Positions 45,352 to 54,453 of a DNA stretch of 64,000 nucleotides are shown here, one piece after another. The DNA lies in NCBI GenBank assembly GCA_963666465.1, contig OY762824.1, forward strand, positions 2,790,001 to 2,854,000, written 5' to 3'. The translations under genes were made by a program, and so were the position numbers. The notes beneath the pieces were generated by a model that was not told where the DNA came from, ran no database searches, and saw nothing but the letters and a program-made list of their open reading frames with translations. Source of the stretch: VXYL01 sp963666465 (GTDB lineage Bacteria > Pseudomonadota > Gammaproteobacteria > Pseudomonadales > Azotimanducaceae). Each line of letters opens with the position of its first letter. Within the stretch, counting starts at the first letter, position 1.

Positions 45352-45945
45352 ATGGATTGGCGCATGGTCGGTCAAGCACTGAGACAAGGACGCGGGGCCG
45401 ACTATCGGGACGTGCTGGGCGCGCCGCCGCACTTGGTTGCCGAAGTGGTGGACGGCAGCCTGCGCACGCAGCCCAGGCCGGCGCCTCGCCATGCCTGGGC
45501 AAGCTCGGGACTGGGCGCAAGGATCAGTCCGCCTTTCAACTACGGCGATGGAGGTCCGGGCGGCTGGTGGATCGTCGACGAACCGGAACTGCATTTGGGC
45601 GAAGACATCCTCGTGCCCGATCTGGCCGGATGGCGACGAGAGCGAATGCCGCAGTTTCCCGACACGGCTTGGTTCGACGTCGCGCCCGACTGGGCGTGTG
45701 AGGTGCTGTCTCCCCGAACGCGCAAGATCGATCTCTATGAGAAGCGCCCAATCTACGCTCGGGAAGGCGTGGTTCATTTGTGGTTCGTTGACCCGCTGGC
45801 CCGTGGCTTGGAAGCCTTCGAACTCCAGGACGGCCAATGGCTGCTGATCGCATCCCTCAAGGACGATGAGGACGTAACCGTTCCTCCATTCGAGGCAATC
45901 ACATTCAGCCTCGGCGACCTGTGGCCGGACGGCCCAGTGAGCTGA
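45352..45945 (+). CDS. Uma2 family putative endonuclease (DUF820)
   Basis: A 197-aa protein of the Uma2/DUF820 group, a PD-(D/E)XK-fold family of unclear biological role. Seen: ELHLGEDILVPDLAGWRR and DWACEVLSPRTRKIDLYEKR, carrying the usual acidic and Lys residues, then YAREGVVHLWFVDP. It begins 86 bp from the right end of the IS. Family members are abundant in cyanobacteria and scattered elsewhere, suggesting acquisition. Confidence 0.82.
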   Translation: MDWRMVGQALRQGRGADYRDVLGAPPHLVAEVVDGSLRTQPRPAPRHAWASSGLGARISPPFNYGDGGPGGWWIVDEPELHLGEDILVPDLAGWRRERMPQFPDTAWFDVAPDWACEVLSPRTRKIDLYEKRPIYAREGVVHLWFVDPLARGLEAFELQDGQWLLIASLKDDEDVTVPPFEAITFSLGDLWPDGPVS

Positions 45946-46110
45946 CATTGGACTCGTGGCGCAACGCTGCGAACCGTGTCAGCGGGCCACCACCGAATCA
46001 GCGGCACTTGGGCCGGCGCACGAGATATCCCCTTGGTGGGCGGGGCGAAAGGGCGGGCGGCCGACTTCGGCTGATGCGCCCCTAGGCGCCCAATGCGGAG
46101 TGCAGACCGT

Positions 46111-48144
46111 CTAACGCCTTGCTTTGGGTCGCCGGCCGTTGCGGCGAGAGCGGGGCTGCGTATTGCCCTGTTTTCTCGCACGGTCCTGGAAGCGCGTCAG
46201 TTCGTCTTCGAATCGCTGTTCATCCGGCAACCGCTGCATGGCTTCCGCATAGGCACCTTCCACTTCGCTGGCCGGAAAGCGAAGCCAGTCGCGCACCCGG
46301 GCGAGGTCACGCCATGCCCATGCATGACGGGTGGCCGGAGCGTCCATCTGCACAACCCGCTCGAGCGAAGCCTTGGCTTCGACCAGCAGTCTGTTGTTCA
46401 CGTCGCGCCACAACCGTCCCCGTTCCTGCCTTGCTTTCTGCGCCAGGAACATTTTGGTCTGAGCGAACTCATGCAGGGCGCGAGAGTCTCCAAGGATGGT
46501 GTCTCCAGCACGCTGGAAGTAGCGGTGCGCGATTTCCGGTTCGCGCATCCGGCGCGCCAAGATGGCGGTGTCGACGGCGTCTTGCTCGAAGGTGGTCTCC
46601 GGCATCTCCCGAAGCAACCGCAATGCGGTGGCTCTCTCGTCCTCAGCGATACACGCATCGATCAGCGTGTTGAGGACATTTGCAACGGCACGTGGCTCGG
46701 CCACTTCCCCGAAGCGTAGGTACACGTCCTCCGCCCGATCTAGGAACCCCTTGTCCGCATGCAAGCGGACCAGTTCGGCGGCCAGGACCGCGGAATCCCG
46801 GTTAGCTTCCCAGGCACCTCGGATTCGCTCGAGAGCGTCCTGCTCGTTGCCAATGGTTCGCAGATAGGCCGCGTCCTGGATCGCCTGAATGGCCGAGTGC
46901 TCAGGATGAGCAGGCAACGTGACCCGAAAGTAGCTGCGCCCCTCGTCGAAGTCGAAGCGCGGCTTCGGAGAACCGTTGCCCTCCATGGCGCTGCGCATCA
47001 GGGGCAACCCGGTGAGGCGACCTTCGGCCAGCTTGAGCTCCTTCAGGAACTCGCCAATCCGGCGGTTGCGAGCGGGCAGCGGCGGCACTTTGCCATCGTT
47101 CAGCTGGGCTAGATCGATACCGGGAACCGGGCCGGGGTAACTGATGATCTCCATGCGATCCGGATGCAGGAAGACCTTGGTGGGTTCGACGATGCTCGGC
47201 CGATACGATCTGTGATAGACCGCGTTGACGACAGCCTCCCGAAGGGCATCGTGGGGGTAACTCACCCATCCGCGCACCTGGCTTTGGTGGCGAGGCTTCT
47301 CCAGGTGGGCTTGCGACAGACCCTCGAGGTAGAGAAGACAATTCCGGACTTGGTCCGACAGGGCACCGCGGAAGATGCGTTCGTCCTGCACTCGCGCTGC
47401 GGCATCGCCTGCGAACCTCACGACTTCAATCCATGCTCCACGAAACCAAGCGTCCGGACTTTCGGAGAAGAACAGAAGACCAACGTTGCGCGGCACTTCA
47501 TGGTCGTTGATTCGTGTGGTGATCTGCATTCGCCGATAGGTCTCCGCCGAATCCGCACTGTCCGCGAGACCACTCCTGACATCATGGAGGTACTCCCGCA
47601 CCTTCGAAATGCGCAGCGCGTCGATGCTCACGGTCGTGGCCGGCCGGTCGTCCCAAGGCACACTCGATGTCTGCTCCAGCAGCTGTTCAAGTTGGCGGGG
47701 TTGCGCGACGACGGTCTCCGATCCGCTTCGGATCCAGTACCGCCATTGCTTTGGTGCAAGGGGCGCCCGGTGCGGACGCTCGTCACTTGCGGATGCCCAG
47801 ATGACCAGGACCAGCCGGTCGCCGATCCACTCCTTCGAGAGGACCGGGTCGTAAGCCGGGTGCATTGCCTTGCAGCGCCCGCGCAGCCACTTCGCCGCAA
47901 TCTCGGCCGTGGCCGGTGTCAAGCCAACCGGCGGCAACTCCGGCTCCCCTTCGACCTCGCGCACGCCAATCACTACATACCCGCCGTTCAGGTTCTGGTA
48001 GTCATTGGCGAAGCCGCAGATCGTCTGCACGACCTGTGGCCCCGTTGTCTTCTCGTCCCACGATGCCTTGAACTCGATGCGTGCCGACTCAACGGCCCTC
48101 CGATGGAGCAGGTTATCGACGTTGATGGGCAGGGTCGCAGTCAC
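46111..48144 (-). CDS. AlbA_2/Schlafen-type protein with C-terminal helical repeats
   Basis: 677 aa. The N-terminal AlbA_2 (divergent AAA-4/Schlafen-like) region has ESARIEFKASWDE and GFANDYQNLNGGYVVIGV. A middle part has LREAVVNAVYHRSY, typical of the ATP-binding C-terminal domain that often follows. Residues from about 420 to 650 form TPR-like helices (AAELVRLHADKGFLDRAEDV), an uncommon extension; the tail is Arg/Lys-rich. Relatives are annotated as transcriptional regulators or occur in defence islands. Function here is unproven. Confidence 0.75.
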   Translation of the reverse strand: MTATLPINVDNLLHRRAVESARIEFKASWDEKTTGPQVVQTICGFANDYQNLNGGYVVIGVREVEGEPELPPVGLTPATAEIAAKWLRGRCKAMHPAYDPVLSKEWIGDRLVLVIWASASDERPHRAPLAPKQWRYWIRSGSETVVAQPRQLEQLLEQTSSVPWDDRPATTVSIDALRISKVREYLHDVRSGLADSADSAETYRRMQITTRINDHEVPRNVGLLFFSESPDAWFRGAWIEVVRFAGDAAARVQDERIFRGALSDQVRNCLLYLEGLSQAHLEKPRHQSQVRGWVSYPHDALREAVVNAVYHRSYRPSIVEPTKVFLHPDRMEIISYPGPVPGIDLAQLNDGKVPPLPARNRRIGEFLKELKLAEGRLTGLPLMRSAMEGNGSPKPRFDFDEGRSYFRVTLPAHPEHSAIQAIQDAAYLRTIGNEQDALERIRGAWEANRDSAVLAAELVRLHADKGFLDRAEDVYLRFGEVAEPRAVANVLNTLIDACIAEDERATALRLLREMPETTFEQDAVDTAILARRMREPEIAHRYFQRAGDTILGDSRALHEFAQTKMFLAQKARQERGRLWRDVNNRLLVEAKASLERVVQMDAPATRHAWAWRDLARVRDWLRFPASEVEGAYAEAMQRLPDEQRFEDELTRFQDRARKQGNTQPRSRRNGRRPKARR

Positions 48145-48166
48145 GGCTTGGGGCTCGCGAGATCGG

Positions 48167-48471
48167 TCAAGGGACGGTACGGGCCATCATATACGGTGGC
48201 GGCGCCATGCCGGTTCCCCATGCGGTGCGCGCCTGGTGACGAATCGCCGTGAAGTCAGGATGCGTGACAGGGCCTTCGTCATCGCCAAGTTCGGTCTGGA
48301 TGAGTCCCGACGGCACGACGACATCTCCTGCGACTCGGCTACGGGCCATGGTCGTGGAGAGCAGGAGAACGGTGGCGCCCTGGGCAGGCACCTGGTACGG
48401 GATCGGGTCCGTGGCGTCGCCGCGTCCAGCAGCAACGCGCTGTGCGTGGCGCCTCTTGCGACGATGAACGC
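48167..48471 (-). pseudogene. Coding-like fragment downstream of the PhyH gene
   Basis: Directly after the dioxygenase stop, the minus strand reads like protein: GATVLLLSTTMARSRVAG, then VVVPSGLIQTELGDDEGPVT and AWGTGMAPPPYMMARTVP before a TGA at 48167. The first ~25 codons (VARGATHSALLLDAA) are in another frame, implying a frameshift near 48420, and there is no start codon. I do not recognise the family. It is probably the tail of a decayed gene. Confidence 0.35.
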
Positions 48472-49437
48472 CTATCGCAACCGCATGGCATTTGCGAGTT
48501 CGGCCGAGGCCGAATAGCCACATTGCGTGGCCTGCACCTCTTCCGACCAGTCGCGCCACATGTTCTCTTGCGGTGGGTCCATGCGGCAGGTGTCGAGGTC
48601 GGTGCGGGAGAAGTCGCAGAGGAGCGCCTGGCGCATCACGGTGGACCGATTGTGCCCCGCCATGTGTGCCAGCCGATGGTGCCAGAGCACCACGTCGCCT
48701 CGTTCGCCCCAGCAATCCACCGGCTCGGTGTCTGCGTTCACGCGAGCGAGTTCTGCCAGGTAGGCCGGGGCGTGAACGATGCCCTTGTGGCTTGGCAGGT
48801 GATCGTAGTAGGGGATTCTTGGCTGGTCATATTGCATCTGGAAGGTCGGATAGAGGCGCCGGTGCGAGCGCGGCCAGACCTTGAACGCGCCGCCGTTCGC
48901 CGGCACGTCGGCGAGCAGACCAACCAAGCCGAGATGGAACGGATGCCCGTCTGTGTGGCATCGATCGCGCACCCCATCCAGGTCCGCGTCTGCATAGGGC
49001 CGCGTGCAGTAGATGCCGCGAATGCCGTCCGTGATCGCAGGATCCGTCGGCCCGCCAGGCCATGCCGGCCCGGCACTTCCCATCGGCTTGCCCCCCATCG
49101 AGGGCAGGGCCAGCATCCCCTCGCCAAGAAGCTGCTCCGCCACGGCGCACACCTTGGCGTTGTAGGCGAGTTCAATGAGCAACGGCTCCGTGCCGCACTC
49201 CCGCAGCTGCCACAGATATCCAGCGCGAATGTGCAGCGGATCGCGGCTCTCCTCGTCGGCGGGAAACGGTCCGACATGCGTGCGCGCGTCGTCCCGGCGC
49301 ATCCTGCTGCCGGCCGGAAGCGCGGCCCAGAGCCGGTCCAGCGCCCGCTCGCACAGATCCGGATCAAGCATCCCCTTCAGCAGCAGGAACCCGGCATCCT
49401 TGAAGAAGGCAATCTGTTCGGAAGTAAGCGGCTCCAT
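48472..49437 (-). CDS. Phytanoyl-CoA dioxygenase (PhyH) family protein
   Basis: Fe(II)/2-oxoglutarate-type oxygenase of 321 aa. The iron site HxD...H is visible: CHTDGHPF gives His and Asp, and VVLWHHRLAHMAGHN supplies the distal His. NRSTVMRQALLCDF near the end carries the expected Arg for 2-oxoglutarate. The N-terminus LTSEQIAFFKDAGFLLLKGML is typical of the family. The substrate is unknown; such proteins are often expanded in marine and host-associated bacteria. The start is the ATG at 49437. Confidence 0.85.
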   Translation of the reverse strand: MEPLTSEQIAFFKDAGFLLLKGMLDPDLCERALDRLWAALPAGSRMRRDDARTHVGPFPADEESRDPLHIRAGYLWQLRECGTEPLLIELAYNAKVCAVAEQLLGEGMLALPSMGGKPMGSAGPAWPGGPTDPAITDGIRGIYCTRPYADADLDGVRDRCHTDGHPFHLGLVGLLADVPANGGAFKVWPRSHRRLYPTFQMQYDQPRIPYYDHLPSHKGIVHAPAYLAELARVNADTEPVDCWGERGDVVLWHHRLAHMAGHNRSTVMRQALLCDFSRTDLDTCRMDPPQENMWRDWSEEVQATQCGYSASAELANAMRLR

Positions 49438-49590
49438 CGTTCGCCCTTGTCTCGCAGCAACTGTGGACCAACACCGGTGGGTTCTCGATCCAACGGGTGA
49501 TAAGCCACCACCAGCCACACAGAGACGCGCCAATGTGCGGGGCCGCCAGTCGGCCGCCACCGGACATGTCGTCTGCCCAGGTTCGCGATT

Positions 49591-49706
49591 CTAGCAGCCT
49601 GTCGGACTTCGGACGGCGCAAGCTGGCCGAATGCCGACAGGGTGACAGGACGGCCTGGGCTGGGGCAGGAAGCGTTGCCGAAAGGCAACGGCTCTTGTGG
49701 CGCTAG
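49591..49706. repeat. Family B repeat, long form, CTAG at both edges
   Basis: Near-identical copy of 37381-37496, same orientation, bounded by CTAG on both sides. It lies in the 444-bp gap between the PhyH gene and the second RND pump. I see no gene in the rest of that gap. Confidence 0.9.
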
Positions 49707-49881
49707 CGCGGCGAAGACTGCGTGCCGCCGAGCGGGGACGACTTGCCCCGACAGGCCAGACTCCGCCCTTCGTAGGACCGTCAGACAGCCGCCATCGCCT
49801 TCACGGGTCGGAACTCGTGACCGCCACCAAGGATTTGCGGCTTTCCGTGACCCAAAAGTCAACAGCTGGACATGAACAGGT

Positions 49882-52800
49882 ATGCTTGAGGACATGATCG
49901 TCTCCCGGGCAGCCATTCGTCGCCCTGTCACCGTGGCGATGGCCTTTGTCGCAATGGTGATCGTCGGCGCCTTTGCCGGAGCGCGGATGTCGGTGGAGGA
50001 GTATCCGGACGAAGAGAAGCCCTACGTGGGGGTGGGGGTTCCGTATCAGTCCTCCTCGCCGCAGGAAATCGAGCGCAATGTCACGCGGCCCGTGGAGGAG
50101 ATCCTCTCCACCCTGGGCGGCATCGACCGGATGTTCTCGCACACGCGCTCGGACTACGTGTGGGTGTCGATTGCACTCGACGACGATCAGGACACCGCCA
50201 CCCGTGGCATCGAGGCGAAGGAGCTCGTCGAGAGCATCCGCCACCGACTGCCGGACGACATTCGCCACTTCAACATCCGCAATCGCGACGACGAGTCGGA
50301 GCCCATCCTGTCGTTCGTCGTCTCCGCGCCGGAACTGGGCTGGCTCGATGCCTGGCGGCTGCTCGACGCCCGGGTGCGTCAAGTGCTCGAACGCGTGCCG
50401 GGCGTCAACTCCGTACAGATCTTTGGCGGCGAGCAACGTTATGTTCGCGTCGCGCTGAACCCGGGCCGCCTTGAGGCGCATGGCCTTGACGTGCTCGACG
50501 TGGAGCGGCGGCTTGCGGCAGAGAACTTCCACCTTTCCGCCGGCCACATCGATCAAGCGCGCATCGAGACGCAGCTTCGCCCACTCGGCAAGTTCACCGA
50601 GATTCAGGACATCCGCGACCTGCCGCTCAGGGCCGACCTCACCATCGGCGACGTCGCCGAAGTCACCTACGCCCCACTCGATGAGTCGGACCAACGCCGG
50701 CTGAACGGCGAGGATGCGCTGGGCCTGTCGGTGTACAAGAAGCCCGAGGCCAACCTCGTCGCCGTGGCCGAGGCCGTGGAGGAGGCAGCAGCAGCCGCCG
50801 CCGAGCATCCGGAACTTTCCGGCGCCACCTTCCTCACCGTCGGCAACAACGCCGAATCCGTCATACGAGCGCTCGACAACCTGATCGGGAACGGCATCAT
50901 CGGCGGCGTGCTGTCGGCGATTGTCCTGTTCGCCTTCATCCGCCGATTCATTCCCTCGCTGCTCATCGCCGCCACGGTGCCACTCGCGCTGGTCGCCACA
51001 ATGGGCGCCATGTACTTCGCCGGCCTCACGCTGAACGTGCTTTCGCTGGTGGGGCTGATGCTTGCCGTCGGGCTGCTGGTGGACAACTCCGTAGTCGTAT
51101 CGGAGTCCATTGCCCTGAAGCGTCGCGAACACGGGCTCAGCCCCTTTGAGGCCGCCGACCGAGGCGTCACCGAGGTGGGCACGGCCATCACGGCCGGCAC
51201 CCTCACCACCATCGTCGTGTTCGCTCCCACGGTGTTCCTCAACACCGTGGAATCCACAACCGCGCTCGCCAACGTCGCCATCCCGCTGTGCACCTCCATC
51301 GCCGCATCGCTCCTGATCGCCACCACGTTGATCCCCGCCCTGCTCGCGAGGCTGCCAGAAGGCAAGCGGGAACCGCGGCACCGCATCTTCGACCACTTGT
51401 CTGCCGTGTACGGCAACGTGGTGCTGTTCACCCTGCGGCATCGCTACTCGGCACTTCTGGTGGCGGCATTGGTGGCTAGCGCGGGCGGGTATGCCTATCG
51501 TCAACTGGACGTGAACATGAACCCGCAAAGCGACTCCGGCTCGCTGGAGCTTCGCTTCTGGGTGCGCGGCACGATGACCCTCGAACGGATGGAAGGCATC
51601 GTCGACGAAGTGGAGGCATCCATTCTCGGCGCGCGGGAAGAACTCGGCATCGGTGATGTCTCCACCACGTTCGACTACGACCGCGGCAACATCTACATGA
51701 CGATGCGGGAAGACGGCATGTACGCCGCATCGGTGGTGCAGGAGCGGATTCTGGAGATGATGCCGGAGGTGCCCAACGTCAACTTCTACTTCCGTTCCAA
51801 ACGCCGCGGGCGGGACTATCGCGACGGCGACGGTGGCATCGGCGTGCGCCTGGTCGGCGACTCCACGGCGCGATTGATGGATATCTCGGAAGAAGTGATC
51901 GAGATGTTGGAAACGGTCCCCCACTTCACCAACGTACACACCCAATCCGAATCGAGCCGGCAGGACCTCGTCCTGCGCGTCAAGCCGGAACAGGCCGGCC
52001 AGCTTGGCGTGACGGCACAGAACCTCGCCCGCAGCGTGTCGGTGGCCTTGGGCGGCGTGCAGATGCGGCGCGGGCTGGACCACGGCAGTTGGGTGGACGA
52101 GATTCACCTCGAAATCGAGGATCGCGACGACATCCGCATCCAGGACCTGATGCGCCTGCCCATCTTTCTCCCGGACGGCGACACCGTGGCGCTGGAAGCG
52201 CTGGCGGAAGTGGAGTTCCAGCCGTCCCTTCGCAGCATTCGCCGCGAGAACCGAGAAACCAACGTCACGGTGGAGTTCGATCTGAAGGACATCACGCCGG
52301 CGGATGCCCGCGCAGAGGCGGAGGCGTTGCTGGAAGGCTTCGAAATGCCCGCCGGCTACCGCTGGGAGATGGGCCGCGACTTCGACTTCGAGGCGCAGCA
52401 GTTCCGCGACATGCTGATCATGATCGCCGCCGCCATCCTCCTGGTGTACATGCTGATGGCGGCACTGTTCGAGTCCGTGCTGTTTCCCTCTGCGGTGCTC
52501 TTTTCCATCGCCTATTCCGCCGTGGGCGTGATGCTGTTTCTCTGGGTCACGGGCACGCCGCTGACGATGATGGCCATGATCGGCATGGTGCTTCTCGCCG
52601 GCATCGTCGTGAACAACGGCATCGTGCTCTTGAACCGCACCTTCCAGCTCATGCGCGACGGCACGCCCCGCGAAGAAGCCATCGTCCGCGCCGGCCGCGA
52701 CCGCCTGCGCCCGATCCTGATGACCGCCGCGACGACGGTTGCCGGCCTCATCCCCCTCGCCGTCGGCGACGTCCGCATCGGCGGCACCGGCGAGTCCTAC

Positions 52801-52956
52801 ATGCCCATGGCCCGCGCGATCATCGGCGGCCTTAGCTTCGCAACCCTGATCACACTACTCCTGACACCACTTCTGTTCGTACACTTCGACAACCTGAAAC
52901 GCAGCACAGTCCGCTTCTGGCGCGAAGCCACAGCACCCCGCCAACCGGCGCAGTAA
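49882..52956 (+). CDS. RND family efflux pump permease, orphan
   Basis: 1024-aa inner-membrane RND transporter. The first half shows LTLNVLSLVGLMLAVGLLVDNSVVVSESIALKRRE with the acidic TM4 residue; the second half shows GMVLLAGIVVNNGIVLLNRTF. Periplasmic porter loops are of normal size. Only distantly similar to the pump at 40.3 kb, so not a recent duplicate. No adaptor or channel gene adjoins it; it may borrow partners or work with the adaptor at 38.9 kb (inference). A start at 49894 is possible. Confidence 0.9.
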   Translation: MLEDMIVSRAAIRRPVTVAMAFVAMVIVGAFAGARMSVEEYPDEEKPYVGVGVPYQSSSPQEIERNVTRPVEEILSTLGGIDRMFSHTRSDYVWVSIALDDDQDTATRGIEAKELVESIRHRLPDDIRHFNIRNRDDESEPILSFVVSAPELGWLDAWRLLDARVRQVLERVPGVNSVQIFGGEQRYVRVALNPGRLEAHGLDVLDVERRLAAENFHLSAGHIDQARIETQLRPLGKFTEIQDIRDLPLRADLTIGDVAEVTYAPLDESDQRRLNGEDALGLSVYKKPEANLVAVAEAVEEAAAAAAEHPELSGATFLTVGNNAESVIRALDNLIGNGIIGGVLSAIVLFAFIRRFIPSLLIAATVPLALVATMGAMYFAGLTLNVLSLVGLMLAVGLLVDNSVVVSESIALKRREHGLSPFEAADRGVTEVGTAITAGTLTTIVVFAPTVFLNTVESTTALANVAIPLCTSIAASLLIATTLIPALLARLPEGKREPRHRIFDHLSAVYGNVVLFTLRHRYSALLVAALVASAGGYAYRQLDVNMNPQSDSGSLELRFWVRGTMTLERMEGIVDEVEASILGAREELGIGDVSTTFDYDRGNIYMTMREDGMYAASVVQERILEMMPEVPNVNFYFRSKRRGRDYRDGDGGIGVRLVGDSTARLMDISEEVIEMLETVPHFTNVHTQSESSRQDLVLRVKPEQAGQLGVTAQNLARSVSVALGGVQMRRGLDHGSWVDEIHLEIEDRDDIRIQDLMRLPIFLPDGDTVALEALAEVEFQPSLRSIRRENRETNVTVEFDLKDITPADARAEAEALLEGFEMPAGYRWEMGRDFDFEAQQFRDMLIMIAAAILLVYMLMAALFESVLFPSAVLFSIAYSAVGVMLFLWVTGTPLTMMAMIGMVLLAGIVVNNGIVLLNRTFQLMRDGTPREEAIVRAGRDRLRPILMTAATTVAGLIPLAVGDVRIGGTGESYMPMARAIIGGLSFATLITLLLTPLLFVHFDNLKRSTVRFWREATAPRQPAQ

Positions 52957-53440
52957 GCAACAAGACCGTCCGCAAGCAAGGGCGACGCATGTGTCGCCCC
53001 TACCGCGTCGAGAGACTCGCGAAGGGCTCCTGCGAGACCTTGCCCAATACGTCAAGGCTTCAGCGCCCTGTGGCACCGATGAGGCAAGCGCCCGGAACCG
53101 AACCGCGCCTTCAACGAGGTAACGCAGATGACGCTGGTGATAGCTCGTCGAACTCGACGCCGTCGAGCCGGGCCACCCGATGCACTGCGCGCAATCTGCC
53201 GCGATCACAATCCGCCTTCGCATCGATTGCTTCAGCAATGTGGGTGCAACGCTCACCAGGCGTGCCATCCTCTCCACGCCTTCAGGCGCCACGGTAGGCA
53301 AATGCAAGTCGACGCGCGACCTCGAAGCTCTCCGCGACCACTACATGGAAGGGCCTTCCGGCAAGCGGCCCCGAAAGACACACGTTCAAACCGCCAACGT
53401 AAAATCAGCCGATCCCTGCCATCAAGCGAATAGAGTGAAG
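52957..53440. other. Intergenic region with a short palindrome
   Basis: 52980-52999 is GGGCGAC-GCATGT-GTCGCCC, a hairpin of a kind seen as an interspersed repeat in many bacteria. The remaining ~440 bp hold no convincing gene. Bases 53427-53440 (GCGAATAGAGTGAAG region) repeat the start context of the AAA gene at 61.03 kb, possibly a lost paralogue cut by the next repeat. Confidence 0.45.
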
Positions 53441-53498
53441 CTAGCGCCACAAGAACCGTTGCCTTTCGGCAACGCTTCCTGCCCCAGCCCAAGCCGTC
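53441..53498. repeat. Family B repeat, short form
   Basis: Starts CTAGCGCCACAAGAACCGTT, hairpin CGTTGCC / GGCAACG region, ends GCCGTC. It sits directly against the 5' side of the helicase remnant. Confidence 0.88.
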
Positions 53499-53843
53499 GC
53501 AACGGTAATCAGCACGCAGTGGCACGGCACGAATGCGCTGACCCTGACCTTATCGAATGCAGTCGGGCCAAGTGGCCGAGGACCTGCTGTACCGTCACGA
53601 CGAATCGCGCATCGACGCGCTGGACGCTGCAAGGGCCGTGGAGCTTCGACGGCGACGGCACGACCTTCCGACTCGTAGCCGAAGCGCACCGAATCCGGTT
53701 CGCGCACCTGTTCGACCCCTTGCTCACGGTACACACCTCGCTCGTCGAGCCGCTGCCTCACCAAATTACTGCCGTGTACGAGCCATGCTGCCTCGGCAGC
53801 CGCTGAGGTTTCCACTCGCCGACGATCCCGGCAGTGTCTCACT
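53499..53843 (+). pseudogene. N-terminal remnant of a SNF2-type helicase
   Basis: Pieces in three frames line up into the start of a large SNF2/DrmD-like helicase: VISTQWHGTNALTLTL, then VAEDLLYRHDESRIDALDAA, then TFRLVAEAHRIRFAHLFDP and VEPLPHQITAVYE, then MLPRQPLRFPLADDPG. The last piece stops exactly where the P-loop (GAGKT) should begin, because the left end of element E starts there. At least three frameshifts are needed. Such helicases occur in DISARM and related defence loci; that role is inferred from family resemblance only. Confidence 0.65.
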
Positions 53844-54280
53844 TGGGCTTGTGCAGTGTCTGGCACCGTCTTCCGGGGGAGGGCGTCCCGCCCATCGCGC
53901 CGCAAGGCGCGCCGTGCCGCAAGGCGCGCCGTGCCGCAAGGCGCGCAGGGCACCTCGCGGCATGCGCAGGGAGGACGCGCCTGACGAGGCGCATGGAGGA
54001 CGGGACGCCCTCCCTATAGCGCGCGCATGGAGGGCGAGACGCCTTCCCTCCCTATGCCTTCCCTCCCTATGCCTTCCCTCCCTATGCCTTCCCTCCCTAT
54101 GCCTTCCCTCCCTATGCCTTCCCTCCCTATGCCTTCCCTCCCTATGCCTTCCCTCCCTATGCCTTCCCTCCCTATGCCTTCCCTCCCTATAGAGAGTGGT
54201 CCGGCAGGCAAGTCGACGCAGTCGCCGGTTGCGAACGGCCATGCGCCACGTCAGGCAAATTCCAAGGTGAGACACTGCCG
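53827..54280 (+). mobile_element. Element E, MITE-like, long copy
   Basis: A 454-bp non-coding element with terminal inverted repeats (CCCGGCAGTGTCTCACTTGG at the left; GGCGGCAGTGTCTCACCTTG read from the right). Similar across its length, inverted, to 10802-11101. Its left end interrupts the helicase remnant and its right end lies 58 bp before tRNA-Phe. It contains three copies of GCGCCGTGCCGCAAG-type repeats and a minisatellite. Confidence 0.8.
54041..54190. repeat. 15-bp minisatellite, 10 copies
   Basis: Ten perfect tandem copies of GCCTTCCCTCCCTAT. The other copy of element E has a shorter, degenerate GGGA-rich stretch at the same place, so the array expanded after the copies separated. 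The open frames through it (repeated MPSLP) are an effect of the 15-bp period. Confidence 0.95.
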
Positions 54281-54295
54281 CCGCTGCACAACCAT

Positions 54296-54324
54296 TTGAC
54301 GCCCTTCTAGGCAACCGGTTAAAT
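54296..54324 (+). promoter_or_regulatory. Sigma-70 promoter of tRNA-Phe
   Basis: -35 TTGACG (54296-54301), 17-bp spacer, -10 TTAAAT (54319-54324). A GC-rich discriminator follows, as in stringently controlled stable-RNA promoters. Transcription should begin near 54331, about eight bases before the mature tRNA. Confidence 0.75.
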
Positions 54325-54338
54325 ACGCCACCCGACAT

Positions 54339-54414
54339 GGCCAGGTAGCTCAGTCGGTAGAGCACTGGACTGAAAATCCAGGTGTCGGCAGTTCGATTCT
54401 GCCCCTGGCCACCA
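54339..54414 (+). tRNA. tRNA-Phe (anticodon GAA)
   Basis: 76 nt cloverleaf: acceptor GGCCAGG / CCTGGCC, D arm GCTC...GAGC, anticodon stem CTGGA / TCCAG with loop CTGAAAA, T arm GGCAG-TTCGATT-CTGCC, and an encoded CCA end. No introns or mismatches. Confidence 0.97.
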
Positions 54415-54453
54415 TCACGCCTCGGGCCTCGTTCCACGCACACGGGAAAAGGC

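Noticed and set aside
54027..54299. Protein with ten SLPMP-type repeats
   Set aside because: The repeats are the translation of a 15-bp minisatellite inside a non-coding element and have no counterpart in the other copy of the element.
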